From the NCBI RefSeq assembly GCF_023284045.1, contig NZ_JAKIKQ010000004.1:124001-188000 (forward strand): a DNA stretch of 64,000 bases, read 5' to 3'. Position numbers and translations under genes: made by a program. The DNA comes from Shewanella kaireitica (GTDB taxonomy: Bacteria; Pseudomonadota; Gammaproteobacteria; Enterobacterales; Shewanellaceae). Within the stretch, counting starts at the first letter, position 1. Every line of letters starts with the position of its first letter. The notes under the pieces were generated by a model. It was not told the origin of the DNA and searched no databases. It saw only the letters and a list, made by a program, of their open reading frames with translations. Shown one piece after another: positions 10,035 to 20,900 of this stretch.

Positions 10035-10649
10035 GTGTTAGAGCCCATCCACCCAACAGATCAACCTTTAAATGCAGATCCCGATCAAGCGCTCATGCTG
10101 CAGTATGCTAGCGGTAATACTCGTGCTTTTGAACTGCTATACAGCAAACACAAAGGCCCGTTATATCGCTACTTTGTGCGGCAAATCTATGACAATCAAC
10201 TGGCTGAAGATCTGTATCAAGAAACATGGAGCAGAGTGATAAAAGCGGCGGCCAACTATCAAGCTAAAGCAAAGTTCACCACTTGGTTATATCGCATCGC
10301 GCACAACCTGATTATCGACCATGTAAGAGCCAAGAAACCTGAAAGTAGTTTTAGTGACACTTTTGAGGATGGGCAAGAAACTGAATCCGTCGCCAGTTGT
10401 TTGTCTGAATCGCCAGAGCAACTACTGCAACAGCAGAAGAAAGCACTGTTACTTAAAGACTGTGTGAAAGACTTGCCGCAAGTTCAACAAGAAGCGTTCT
10501 TGCTTAATATTGAAATGGGCTTCACTGCAGCAACGATTGCCGATATCGCAGGTGCCACAGTGGAAGCAACTAAAAGCCGTCTTCGTTACGCAAATAAAGG
10601 CCTTAAAGCCTGTGTCGACCTGAAGTGGCAGGAGGTGGAGTATGACTAA
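10035..10649 (+). CDS. ECF-type RNA polymerase sigma factor
   Basis: A 204-residue sigma-70 family protein of the extracytoplasmic-function class with only regions 2 and 4. Region 2 is seen in the RAFELLYSKHKGPLYRYF and AEDLYQETWSRVIKAA stretches, and region 4 as a C-terminal helix-turn-helix ending in VEATKSRLRYANKGL. I prefer the GTG start at 10035, which has AAAGGA 7 bases upstream, over the TTG at 10005. The next gene overlaps its end by 8 bases, the standard layout for a sigma factor and a membrane-bound negative regulator. The regulon cannot be told from sequence. Confidence 0.93.
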   Translation: MLEPIHPTDQPLNADPDQALMLQYASGNTRAFELLYSKHKGPLYRYFVRQIYDNQLAEDLYQETWSRVIKAAANYQAKAKFTTWLYRIAHNLIIDHVRAKKPESSFSDTFEDGQETESVASCLSESPEQLLQQQKKALLLKDCVKDLPQVQQEAFLLNIEMGFTAATIADIAGATVEATKSRLRYANKGLKACVDLKWQEVEYD

Positions 10650-11268
10650 AGAGGGTGAAGACCGTACTCAAAAAGAGCTGCATGCGCTTTATCAACATAT
10701 TGAGCAGGAACAGCCGTCAAAGGCGCTTGATAACGCTATTCTAGAACTCGCTGCAAGCAACGCAAAGCCACGGGTGAAAAGCCAGTCATTTTGGCGCAAG
10801 CACCGTTGGCCGTTGTCTTCTGCGGCTTCAGTATTATTGGTGGTCACTTTGTTTGTGATTAATCCACAAATGCAGACGGGTAACTTGAGCGATGAGGCTA
10901 TGCCTACCTTAATGTCGACACCAGAAGATCACCAAGCTCCTGCGATGATGAGAATGGCTACGCCAGAACAAGAGTCAGATAATATGTCAGCTGAAGAAAG
11001 TACTCGGGCAGATGAAACATTGCCAGTCAAGCTGCAATCATCGGATTTCAATGGCGCTAAAAACCTAAAAAACTTTGGGGTTAATGCTGAAGCGCTGATT
11101 GCTAAATTCGATGAGGTTGAAAAAATGCTTAAGCTAGAAGAGTTTGCTCAGGCTGAACAAGCACTACAGCAGATAGAAAGTGAATATGAAACCCTGCTGC
11201 AGTCAAATGAGGCATTGCAAAATCGCTTTAACAAATTGCAAAAACAACTGGATGATCCGAGAGAGTAG
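10642..11268 (+). CDS. Putative membrane anti-sigma factor
   Basis: A 208-residue protein with a cytoplasmic N-terminal part of about 52 residues, one membrane segment (about 55-72, after the RKHRWPLSSAA stretch), and a periplasmic part that ends in a glutamine/glutamate-rich coiled coil. The topology and the 8-base overlap with the sigma gene suggest a partner controlling the sigma factor. No zinc-binding HxxxCxxC motif is visible, so it is not a classic ZAS-type anti-sigma protein. The function rests on position and topology. Confidence 0.65.
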   Translation: MTKEGEDRTQKELHALYQHIEQEQPSKALDNAILELAASNAKPRVKSQSFWRKHRWPLSSAASVLLVVTLFVINPQMQTGNLSDEAMPTLMSTPEDHQAPAMMRMATPEQESDNMSAEESTRADETLPVKLQSSDFNGAKNLKNFGVNAEALIAKFDEVEKMLKLEEFAQAEQALQQIESEYETLLQSNEALQNRFNKLQKQLDDPRE

Positions 11269-11307
11269 CATCATCCAGTTCATTAATAGAAAATAGCTTT
11301 AATCTTT

Positions 11308-11338
11308 AATAATGCCTACTCATGCAGTAGGCATTATT
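11308..11338. terminator. Hairpin between convergent genes
   Basis: Perfect 13-bp stem (11308-11320 / 11326-11338) lying between the sigma/anti-sigma pair and a leftward gene, overlapping the latter's stop codon. T tracts on both sides are weak. Confidence 0.6.
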
Positions 11339-11747
11339 CATTGAACCAATCCCAGATCCCAAGAGAATTGCCTTCAAATAGATCAATGCCTAATGCTGAT
11401 TTTAGTAAATAGAGTAGCAGCAACCCAAGCACCGTAGACAGCATAATAAAGCCAGCTAAAGACAGGATGAAAACGGCCATAGATACTTGTTTCTCCTTGC
11501 GGTTCAAAGCGCGTTTGTTTCTGCCCAAAAGGAATACGTAGAAAAAACGCCAGCCAATAAACGGAAAATAAAACGTGCCACGATTATCAATAAAGTGTTG
11601 CTGCCACGGTTTGCCAATAAGTGCTAGTCGGAAATAGATGAGCTGTGATTCACTGTAACTATTGGCATACCTGCTTGGCATATCCAATAGCGCTTTGTGG
11701 ACTCGGGGGTCATCCCTTAAAGAGGGACGTTGATATTCGAAGGTCAT
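11334..11747 (-). CDS. Small membrane protein of unknown function
   Basis: A 137-residue protein with one strong membrane segment near residues 92-118 and an aromatic-rich stretch (FYFPFIGWRFFYVFLLG) that may lie at the membrane. I chose the ATG ending at 11747 because GAGGAT lies just upstream; the longer frame to 11804 has no ribosome site. It is not recognised as a named family and nothing around it indicates a role. Confidence 0.65.
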   Translation of the reverse strand: MTFEYQRPSLRDDPRVHKALLDMPSRYANSYSESQLIYFRLALIGKPWQQHFIDNRGTFYFPFIGWRFFYVFLLGRNKRALNRKEKQVSMAVFILSLAGFIMLSTVLGLLLLYLLKSALGIDLFEGNSLGIWDWFNE

Positions 11748-11804
11748 TATTATCCTCTTTCTAGGGACTGTTGAACGTTCATGGTTGTTCTTATTTGAAT
11801 GCAT

Positions 11805-12110
11805 CTATTACTGTGCGATGAGCTTTTTACTTAGCCCGCTAAGCTTCATTGTTTAACCCCTGTACTAGAGGCACTGAGTCCGAACAAAAACTTAGCTTTA
11901 GAGTTCAGCAGTCCCTTGCCAATACAAGGTGTTAGTTGGAAAAGAGTGTTGACCTATCAAGCGTAGCTGATTGTAGGCAGCACTCAAGCAGAGATAAATG
12001 GTATAAGACACATTTGCTAATAATTCTTTGTGTTTATTTTGCTGAATAGCTGTCAAAAGTTTGCTACTTTGTTTGGCTGAATCGCTCCCATTTAGAATAA
12101 TTACAATAGG
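11805..12110. other. Intergenic region upstream of the tricorn-like protease gene
   Basis: About 300 bases between divergent genes. No further gene or repeat is seen. Confidence 0.4.
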
Positions 12111-15100
12111 ATGGCCTCTTTGATGAAACTTCGTCACTCACTTGCATGTTGCATGTTAGCTTTGGGCACAATGAATATCGCCCCCTCATTTGCCTCTGAC
12201 TCTAGTGATAAAGCTGGTTATTTTCGCGCACCGGCGCTGAATCATCAAACATTAGTATTTACTGCTGAGGGCGATCTTTGGACTAAAGACCTGACAGAAT
12301 CGAAGGCCAGACGATTAACCAGTTTACCCGCTGAAGAGTTGGGCGCGACTATTTCTCCTGATGGTCAATCAGTCGCTTATGTGGCGAACTATGAAGGTTC
12401 ATCAGAGGTTTACGTTATCGCAATTGATGGTGGCCAAGCAAAGCGAGTCAGCTTTGAAAACTCTCGAGTAAGAGTGCAAGGGTGGACAGCCGATGGCAAA
12501 ATCCTGTACGCCACTGATAATGCTTTTGGCCCTGCTAATTACTGGGTGTTACGTACGGTAGACCCAGCAAGTCTTGTGACAACGGACTTGCCTCTTGCTG
12601 ATGCCATTGAAGGCGTGATTGATGAGCAAAATGAATATGTTTACTTCACTCGCTTTGGCCTGCAAACCACAGGTGATAATGCCAAAGTATACCGAGGCGG
12701 TGCTAAGGGAGAGCTTTGGCGTTTTAAGTTAGGCGAGAAACAAGAAGCGCAGCAATTAGCGACAACTCATGAAGGCTCAGTAAGGCAGCCCATGTTGTGG
12801 CAGTCTCGTGTTTACTTTATCAGCGATAGTGATGGTAACGACAATATCTGGTCAATGTCAGTTGATGGTAAAGATCTGCAGCAACACACGCATTATAAAG
12901 AGTGGCAAGTAAGAAGCGCCAAGCTTAATGAAGGACGTATTGTGTTCCAGCAGGGCGCCGATATTAAGCTTTTCGATATCGCATCGAATAAAGAGCGAGC
13001 TGTTGATATTGAATTGATTTCAGATTTTTCGCATAAGCGAGAGCATTGGGTCAGCGATCCGATGAAGTATGCAACATCGACAAAATTCACCCCGCAAAAC
13101 GACAGAGTAGTGATCACTGCCCGCAGCCAAGTGGCCATCGCTTCAACGGATGGGCAGAGATTGGTGCAGCTGACGATTCCTGCTGACAGTCGAGTGCGCA
13201 ATGCCATTATGAGTAAAGATGGCCAGTGGGTATACGGCATAAGTGACATTAGCGGTGAGCAGGAGATATGGCAATTTGCTGCAGATGGCAGTGATAAGCG
13301 TAAGCAGTTAACCGAAAACGGCAAAGCATTGCGCATGGGTCTGCACCTTTCGCCTGACGGCCGTTATTTGGCTCATGACGATTATGACGGTAATGTTTGG
13401 CTGTTAGATTTAAAGAAGGGGCGCGATAAGAAAATCATTACCCAAGGGGAAGGGCTTGGACCATATGCCGACATCGTTTGGTCGGGAGACAGTCAATTTA
13501 TCGCGCTTACCAAAGCTGAGATGGGTAAAAACCGCAGCCAAATCGTGTTGTACTCTTTAGATAAAAACAAAGCGCAAGCACTCACCACAGATAAGTATGA
13601 GTCATTCTCGCCCAGTTTCAGTAAAGATGGCGACTGGCTTTATTTTCTTTCAAACCGCAAATTTGTCTCTACACCAAGCTCTCCATGGGGTGACAGAAAC
13701 ATGGGGCCAATGTTTAATAAGCGCACTGAAGTGTTTGCCATTGCCCTAAACGCTAAAGCACGTTTTGCTTTCCAAAAGCCAAATGAGTTACTGAGTGAGC
13801 CTGAAAAAGACAATGATGACGAGATTAAAACACGAGTTGACTGGGATGGCCTATCGGCAAGGTTATGGCAAGTGCCTGTCGCATCGGGTAACTATTCATC
13901 ACTGCAACTTGGTGAGGACAAGTTCTATCTGCTTGATAAAAATCTGGGTAACCGTAAGTCTTCTTTGAAAGTGGTTAAGTTTAATCCGCTAAGCCCTAAG
14001 GTAGACACATTCTCAAAGGATGTGGGTTCATATACCTTGTCTGATGACAGTAAAAAGCTGTTTATCCGCAAACAATCGAAACAGGGTAAAGAGATGTTGA
14101 TTGTTGATGCGGGCGACAAGCTACCTAAAGAACTCGATAATGCCAAAGTGCAGGTAAACAATTGGCAGCTTGCTATTCAACCCACTGCGGAATGGCAGCA
14201 GATGTTTGAAGATGCCTGGTTAATGCACCGAGATTCGTTCTATGACAAGAAAATGCGTGGTGTCGATTGGCAGCAAGCTAAAGTGAAATACCAGCCATTG
14301 GTCGATCGTCTAACTGATCGTCATGAGCTCAATGATATCTTCAAGATGATGATGGGGGAGTTAGATTCGCTGCACTCTCAAGTGCGTGGCGGCGACTTTG
14401 CTAAAGATCCCAACAAGGCAAAATCAGCAAGCTTAGGTGCGCGTTTAGAGCAAACAAAAGCTGGCGTGGTGATAGAACATATTTATCAAGGCGACCCAGA
14501 GCTTCCTAAGCAAGCAGCGCCGTTAAAGCAGATGGGGGTTGATGCCAAAGTCGGTGATATTATCGTCGCGATAAACGGTAGAAAGTTGACTAACATAGCG
14601 GATGTCACTCGCCTTATCCGTAACCAAAGTGCTAAACAGGTGCTACTAGAGCTTAAACGTGGCAATAAAACACATCAGACAATTGTAAAACCTGTCACGG
14701 CATCAGCGAATGCAAAATTAAGGTACCAAGACTGGGTCAACCACAATAGCCATGCAGTTAGCAAAGCAAGTGATGGCAAGTTCGGTTACTTGCATCTCTA
14801 TGCGATGGGCAGTGGTGATATCGCTAGCTTCGCGCGTGAATTCTACGCTAATTATGATAAACAGGGACTAATTATTGATGTTCGCCGTAATCGAGGCGGT
14901 AATATCGACAGTTGGATTATTGAGAAACTTCTTAGACGTACATGGGCATTTTGGGCACCAACCCATGGCACGCCATCAGGAAATATGCAGCAAACCTTTA
15001 ATGGTCACTTGGTCGTACTGACCGATCAGCTGACTTATTCAGATGGCGAGACTTTCTCTGCAGGAGTTAAAGCACTCGGTATTGCTCCGCTTATCGGTAA

Positions 15101-15404
15101 GCAAACTACTGGCGCCGGCGTATGGTTATCTGGCCGTAACTCTCTTACTGATAAGGGAATGGCTCGAGTTGCTGAGTATCCACAATATGCAATGGACGGT
15201 AGCTGGATTATTGAAGGGCGTGGCGTCAGTCCTGATATCGAAGTCGATAACCTACCATACGCAACCTTTACCGGTAACGATGCGCAACTTCAAAAGGCGC
15301 TGGACTACCTCAAGCAAGAGTTAAACAAACAAGCGGTTGAGGATTTCAAGCCTAAAGCTCTACCTGTAAGCGGTATGGCAGAGGATGTAAAAAGAGCCCA
15401 CTAG
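12111..15404 (+). CDS. Tricorn-like S41 serine protease, exported
   Basis: A 1097-residue protein with an N-terminal signal peptide (cleavage near AFA/FASD around residue 28-30). The first ~650 residues are beta-propeller repeats with many SPDGQ/SKDGxW blade motifs, followed by a helical C1-type region, a PDZ domain at about 770-860, and an S41 (tail-specific protease) domain. The probable nucleophile is the Ser in TYSDGETFSAG, followed by GKQTTGAGVW. This domain order is that of archaeal tricorn protease, a large processive peptidase; many marine bacteria have periplasmic homologues. The start could be ATG 12111 or ATG 12123; neither has ideal spacing to a ribosome site. It is not in an obvious operon. 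Confidence 0.92.
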   Translation: MASLMKLRHSLACCMLALGTMNIAPSFASDSSDKAGYFRAPALNHQTLVFTAEGDLWTKDLTESKARRLTSLPAEELGATISPDGQSVAYVANYEGSSEVYVIAIDGGQAKRVSFENSRVRVQGWTADGKILYATDNAFGPANYWVLRTVDPASLVTTDLPLADAIEGVIDEQNEYVYFTRFGLQTTGDNAKVYRGGAKGELWRFKLGEKQEAQQLATTHEGSVRQPMLWQSRVYFISDSDGNDNIWSMSVDGKDLQQHTHYKEWQVRSAKLNEGRIVFQQGADIKLFDIASNKERAVDIELISDFSHKREHWVSDPMKYATSTKFTPQNDRVVITARSQVAIASTDGQRLVQLTIPADSRVRNAIMSKDGQWVYGISDISGEQEIWQFAADGSDKRKQLTENGKALRMGLHLSPDGRYLAHDDYDGNVWLLDLKKGRDKKIITQGEGLGPYADIVWSGDSQFIALTKAEMGKNRSQIVLYSLDKNKAQALTTDKYESFSPSFSKDGDWLYFLSNRKFVSTPSSPWGDRNMGPMFNKRTEVFAIALNAKARFAFQKPNELLSEPEKDNDDEIKTRVDWDGLSARLWQVPVASGNYSSLQLGEDKFYLLDKNLGNRKSSLKVVKFNPLSPKVDTFSKDVGSYTLSDDSKKLFIRKQSKQGKEMLIVDAGDKLPKELDNAKVQVNNWQLAIQPTAEWQQMFEDAWLMHRDSFYDKKMRGVDWQQAKVKYQPLVDRLTDRHELNDIFKMMMGELDSLHSQVRGGDFAKDPNKAKSASLGARLEQTKAGVVIEHIYQGDPELPKQAAPLKQMGVDAKVGDIIVAINGRKLTNIADVTRLIRNQSAKQVLLELKRGNKTHQTIVKPVTASANAKLRYQDWVNHNSHAVSKASDGKFGYLHLYAMGSGDIASFAREFYANYDKQGLIIDVRRNRGGNIDSWIIEKLLRRTWAFWAPTHGTPSGNMQQTFNGHLVVLTDQLTYSDGETFSAGVKALGIAPLIGKQTTGAGVWLSGRNSLTDKGMARVAEYPQYAMDGSWIIEGRGVSPDIEVDNLPYATFTGNDAQLQKALDYLKQELNKQAVEDFKPKALPVSGMAEDVKRAH

Positions 15405-15438
15405 TTTCACACTTGTATAAAAAATATTGATGAGTTTC

Positions 15439-15485
15439 GAGCGTTATTGGCCAAGCAGTTCCCAGGTTGATAACGCTCATTTTAT
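15439..15485 (+). terminator. Probable terminator after the tricorn-like gene
   Basis: A 9-bp perfect stem (15439-15447 / 15470-15478) with a 22-base loop and a T-rich tail. Confidence 0.5.
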
Positions 15486-15711
15486 TCCTGTAGTACAAAG
15501 TTTACCGTCAGCTCCCTTCGAAAAAACTCTTACCGTTAAATTTAAAATTCAGGTATTGATCGCAGCCCCAATCTGAATATTTGATGATGTGGCGAATTAG
15601 ATACTAAGCTTATTTCCAAAAGATATTGAATTTTACGTGTTTTTAACACTAAACTGATTAAAAAATAGTATGTGTTCTAAGCAAAAGCATCGGTTAGGGA
15701 TAGGGAACAAT

Positions 15712-16854
15712 ATGACTGAACAAAAGGGTACGCCTGAAGAAGTATCAGCAAGTGAAAAAGCCAAGGCAGAATCCAACCCCGCTGAGGACAAAAAGAATAG
15801 TAAAATTCGTAAGGCGACTAACATCATTTTGATTGTTGTTAGTTTTCTATTTGTATTCCACTTAATAGCCGACCGTTTTATTCCTTCCACTGATTTAGGC
15901 CGTATTCGCGGCTATGTCGTGCCAATTAGTCCGCAAGTCTCTGGTGAAATTGTTGAGATATTAGCAACTCCCAACACGCTAATTAGAGCGGGAGATGTGT
16001 TAGCCAAAATAGATGCTACAGACTATGAGATTGCATTGAATCAAGCTGAACAATCTTTAAAGAAAGCCGGGCAAAATGTTGGCGCTCAAACTGCCAATGT
16101 CACTGCTGCACAAGCTAAAGTGACCAACGCCGTTGCCAATTATAAAAATGCACAAGTTCAGTCGAAGCGTATTTTCACCATGGTTGATAAGCAGGTTATG
16201 TCGCAAGCTGATGCTGACAATGCTCGTGCAGAGTTGACTAAAGCAGAGGCAGGTGTTGCTAGCGCTAAAGCGGATTTGGCCAAAGCTGAAGAGCGTTTAG
16301 GTGCAGAGGGGGAGAATAACACCAATGTTAAATCGGCATTACTCAGTTTAGAGCAGGCACAGTTAAATTTGCAGCGCACCTCCATTACAGCGCCTACTGA
16401 CGGTGTCGCCTCTAACTTTAGGTTGAAAGAGGGGATATATGCGAGTGCAGGCCAGCCTATTATGACCTTTATCTCTTCTGAAGATGTCTGGATTGAAGCG
16501 TATTTCAGAGAGAATAGTTTAGGCAATATAACTGCTGGTGATGAGGTCGAGTTCGCGCTAGATTATGCGCCAGGCCAAGTGTTTAAAGCAAAGGTGGGCA
16601 GCATTGATTACGGTATTGACTGGGGACAGAGTGAACAAACGGGTAAACTTGCTCAGATCTCAGGCCAAACTGGCTGGCTTAGGCAGTCACAACGCTTCCC
16701 TGTCACCATAGTATTATCAAAAGATGAAGCGGTCGGGCTACGACGTGTGGGCGGCCAAGCCGATGTCATCGTTTATACCAAAGATAATTCAATAATTAAC
16801 TTATTTGGCCGCGCTTGGATCAGAGTCGTAAGCTGGTTCTCTTATGTCAGATAA
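15712..16854 (+). CDS. HlyD/EmrA-type membrane fusion protein
   Basis: Periplasmic adaptor of an efflux or export system, 380 residues. After an N-terminal charged stretch there is one membrane anchor (about residues 36-56), a biotinyl-lipoyl-like segment (GYVVPISPQVSGEIVEI), a long alpha-hairpin of Ala/Gln/Lys-rich coiled coil (about 120-230), the second lipoyl half (APTDGVASNFRLKEG) and a beta-barrel domain. I chose ATG 15712, preceded by TAGGGA, over the GTG-like upstream frame start at 15670. It overlaps by 11 bases the following DUF2955 membrane gene, as in AaeA/AaeB-like pairs, so the two should form one transporter. The substrate is unknown; aromatic acids are a guess by analogy. Confidence 0.9.
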   Translation: MTEQKGTPEEVSASEKAKAESNPAEDKKNSKIRKATNIILIVVSFLFVFHLIADRFIPSTDLGRIRGYVVPISPQVSGEIVEILATPNTLIRAGDVLAKIDATDYEIALNQAEQSLKKAGQNVGAQTANVTAAQAKVTNAVANYKNAQVQSKRIFTMVDKQVMSQADADNARAELTKAEAGVASAKADLAKAEERLGAEGENNTNVKSALLSLEQAQLNLQRTSITAPTDGVASNFRLKEGIYASAGQPIMTFISSEDVWIEAYFRENSLGNITAGDEVEFALDYAPGQVFKAKVGSIDYGIDWGQSEQTGKLAQISGQTGWLRQSQRFPVTIVLSKDEAVGLRRVGGQADVIVYTKDNSIINLFGRAWIRVVSWFSYVR

Positions 16855-17905
16855 GGCTCAGGAGCTTATTGTTAACGCTGAAAAAGCAGCACTTGAAGAG
16901 GCTATCTATACTCGACGAGTGCTCAGGTTCACCTTAGGAATAGGTCTTGCGGTCGCAGTCTCTTCTATCTGGGCTTGGCCGTTAGCGTTTATTGTGCCTG
17001 TGTTTGTTGCTAAGTTTTTGGTCGACAGACAAGAGCCTACAGTACAAACCGTGTACGAGTTACTCATCTCGATGATTTGTACTATCGCGATAGCTTGGTT
17101 AGTCAGTTTCGGACCAACACAATACCCTGCGGTGTTACTGCCATTATTGGCGATGATGATGCTGTGGGGCTATTACCTTTTTAGTAGCCCTAAGTGGAAT
17201 TTCTTTGCCACTATCTTTATTGTCGCCACGCTGTTGTTACCCTATCTTGGACTGTTGCAGCCGGGCGCATCACTGATGGTTGGGGTTGGACTCAGTTTTT
17301 CAGGGGTTGTGGCGGTTGCTATTTTTGCATTGCTGCATGTTTTATTGCCAGATCTTTCTCCTGATAAAGAGTCGCTAGCCAATGCAGAGCAAAGTCATGA
17401 TGAACGCACTCATGAGGCATTCCGAGCGCTCATTCTAGCGTTTCCTGTTATCTGTTTTTTCTATTTTTTAGAGATCTCAGGTGCGTTACTGACGATGATA
17501 TTTATCGCTATCTTGTCGCTACAAGCCGCAGGGGCAAAGAGTATTAAAGTGAGTCTTTTTTTGTTGGTCACCAATGGTATAGGTGGCGTATTGGCTATCG
17601 TGTTCTATAACTTGTTGACGATTGTTCCTGAATTGCCATTTTACATAGGTATGTCGATGTTAGCGGCACTAATATTTGGGCAAAAGATCTACGCTGATCC
17701 CGCCAAGGCACCACTGTTTGCGGGGATCTTGTCGGCTTTATTAGTGGTGGTTGGCTCTACGGTTTCATCAACAGACAAAGATGTTGCGGTTAACTTTTAT
17801 CTGCGGATTTTGCAGCTATTCTTAGTCGGCGTGTACATGATATTCGCTTCTTTTTATTTAGAATCTAGAGATTGGAAATTCTTGAAAAAGAGAAATAGCC
17901 TTTAA
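16844..17905 (+). CDS. DUF2955 / FUSC-like inner-membrane transporter subunit
   Basis: A 353-residue membrane protein with about ten hydrophobic segments in two blocks separated by a soluble loop (about 165-188, SPDKESLANAEQSHDERTHE region). The two-block layout resembles the fusaric acid resistance/AaeB superfamily. It starts inside the end of the HlyD-type gene (11-base overlap) and presumably works with it as a proton-driven exporter. No outer-membrane factor gene is adjacent. The next gene starts 60 bases downstream on the same strand, so weak read-through to the kinase gene is possible. Confidence 0.82.
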   Translation: MSDKAQELIVNAEKAALEEAIYTRRVLRFTLGIGLAVAVSSIWAWPLAFIVPVFVAKFLVDRQEPTVQTVYELLISMICTIAIAWLVSFGPTQYPAVLLPLLAMMMLWGYYLFSSPKWNFFATIFIVATLLLPYLGLLQPGASLMVGVGLSFSGVVAVAIFALLHVLLPDLSPDKESLANAEQSHDERTHEAFRALILAFPVICFFYFLEISGALLTMIFIAILSLQAAGAKSIKVSLFLLVTNGIGGVLAIVFYNLLTIVPELPFYIGMSMLAALIFGQKIYADPAKAPLFAGILSALLVVVGSTVSSTDKDVAVNFYLRILQLFLVGVYMIFASFYLESRDWKFLKKRNSL

Positions 17906-17965
17906 GTCGATATAAGAATAATACAAATAATTTTGTTTGTAACAATAGTATGGAGTTTATAGGTA

Positions 17966-20900
17966 ATGGATCATATCTTTATCGGGCTAATACTATTTGG
18001 CTTATTTTCTCTACTTATTGGGCTGTTTCTGCAGCTTAAACGGGCTGTCAATCAAGATATATCTATCTTTTTTAAATTAAGAAAAAACCGTGTATACGCC
18101 GCGCTATCATTACTGGTTTTTACGCTTATTTTACAACTTGTCGGTGCGATAGGCTTATCGATAACCTATGACCATGAAGTTAAAAAAAGCGGCGAAGCAC
18201 TTAGAACCTTAACCAAAACGAGTGATGTCGCCCTTTACTCTTGGGTCAAAGGTTGGGAATCGCGTATTACAGCCGTTTCGAGCAACCCTCTTTTGCAGAA
18301 ACGCACAGTTGATCTCATTTCTGAATCTAACAACAAAAATGCACCTGTTAGTGAAAACATTCAGTGGTCAAGAGAAGCTTATCAGCGTTACAGTCAATCT
18401 TTTGGGTCGTTAGGTTTTTTTATCACGGCGCTAGATGGTACTAACCTGTCCTCTTCAAGAGATGAAAATATCGGCACGTTGAATATTGTTGCCCGTAAAG
18501 AGGCTAAGATTTTTGCCCGAGCAGTTGCTGGCGAAACAGTGATTACCGAGCCTATCCGCTCCGAAGTTATATTGAAAAATCCCTACGGTATTGAGCAAAC
18601 TCAAACACCGACTATGTTTGTACTGAGCCCTATTCGTGATGCTAAAGAGAATATTTTGGCAGTATTGATGCTGCGTATCGACCCTTATAACGAGTTTGCA
18701 AAGTTAGCTGAAAGTGCTGGGGTTGGCAAAACAGGAGAGTCTTATTTTGTATCTCAAGAGGGATATATATTATCTCACAGTCGTTTTGAGAAAGATTTGC
18801 AATCATTAGGACTGGTCGATCCTGGACAGATGTCGGTATTAAATCTACGGGTAACCGATCCTGGAAGGTTACTTACCCCTGAATCACCAGCAATAAAAAA
18901 CCATAATGATAACCCTCTCACATACAGTGCTAACCAATTAAGTATGCGTATGGATGGACATAATTACGAAGGTTACAAAGATTACCGTGGTAAGGAGGTT
19001 ATTGGCGCTTGGCATTGGGATAGCCGTTATGGTTTTGGTGTTATTACCGAGATGGACCTTGATGAAGCTGCAAGTAATTACTTCTTCTTTAAAAATATTA
19101 TCATTGGGATTATGGCTGCGATTGTGCTGTTGTGTATCTTGCTCTCTTTTGGTGGTATCAAGATAAGTCGTCTGGTGCATGAAAGATTGCAAGTTGATAA
19201 TGATAACTTAGAGCGAAAGATTGGCCTGAGAACTAAGGAGTTACAAGAGCGGGAAGAAGCGCTGTGGGATCTCTACGAAAACTCATTTGTGGCTTATGCA
19301 TCGGTTAATGTCGACGGCGACTTTATCAAGCACAACCGGCAGTTTGCTCTGTTAGCAGGTGTAGAGCGTGAAGCTTTTAAAAGCGTTAATTGGCGCGATG
19401 TCATTAATGAAGAGAATGGTCCAATTGATAGTGTATACAAACAAGCATTAGGTGGTATTAGATCGCAAGATGAAAGGGTGCAGCTGCATGATACCAGCGG
19501 CGAGATGATCTTTGTCTCAGTATCGACCGATCTTGTAAAGGACGACTCCGGGCAAGTTACCGAGGTTAGGTTTTCATTACTCGATATTAGCGAGCAAGAA
19601 AAAGTCCGTTTAGAAATGCTGAAAAACCAGCAGCAATACCAAGTTTTGCTGGAAAACATTCAGGGTGTTGTATACCGCTATCGGGTCGATATTCAAGATG
19701 ACATTGAGTATACATTGCAGTATTTGAGTCCAAATGTAGAAGTCGTGACAGGTTACCGCAGTCAAGATTTTATAGGCGAAAAGGCTCAGCTTACTTTTGT
19801 CGATATTGTTGTTGCAGAAGATATGAAGGCGCTCAAAGCTGAGCTGAGTATTGCCTATCAAGAGCAGAGCTTTGTTACCCGCGATATTCGCATTAAGAAC
19901 GTAGCAAATGAATTAAGACATTTACAGATTAAGGCGCAATTTGTTTACGATGAAATAGGCGATGCTTGCTATTTTGATGGCACATTATTTGATATTACTG
20001 AGCAAAAGCTAGCTGAAAATCGACTCCAGCTATCTGAAGATAAACTCAAGGTGGCTGCTGAAAGCGCAAGGATGGGAATGTGGGATTATTATCCTGCTGA
20101 AAATAAAGTTGTAGTAAACCCGATGTACGCCAATATGCTTGGTTACGATGTACTGGATCTCTGTGTTGATAACGAGCAGTGGTCAGTGCTTAATGCTGGA
20201 GAGCAAACCTGGCTCGACTTAATACACCCAGATGATAGAGAATCAATTCTGGATAGCTTAAAAGCACAAAGTAAGTCGAATCCGCAGTTGCTGAAACGCG
20301 AATTTAGAATGCAACGAAAAGACGGTAGTTATGACTGGATAATGAGTATCGGGCAGGTGCATCATTATACTGAAGATGGTCATGCCGGTCGGATCAGTGG
20401 CGTTCATCTCAATATCAATGAGTCGAAAGCGTTGCAAAGGGAGCTTGCCTCAGCGATTGAAATTGCTGATGACGCTAACCGTGCTAAGGGAGAATTCCTA
20501 GCCAATATGAGTCATGAGATCCGCACGCCGATGAATGCCATTATTGGCATGACACATCTTGCACTTAAAACGGAATTAACTAAGCAGCAACACAACTATA
20601 TTGATAAATCCCATCGCTCAGCTCAGTCCCTATTAGGGATCATTAATGACATACTCGACTTTTCAAAAATAGAAGCGGGTAAACTAGATATCGAAGCGAT
20701 TCAATTTCGATTAGAGGATGTATTAGAGGACGTTATCAACTTTGTTGGCATTAAAGTGGCTGAAAAAGAGTTGGAATTGTTGTTTGATATAGACCCAACT
20801 ATTCCTGCTATGTTGCAGGGCGACCCGCTCCGATTAGCGCAGATCCTTACCAACCTTGCTAATAATGCGGTTAAGTTCACCGAGGAAGGTAGCGTGATCA

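Noticed and set aside
12893..13336. 147-codon minus-strand frame inside the tricorn-like gene
   Set aside because: Antisense shadow of a well-supported propeller-repeat coding region.
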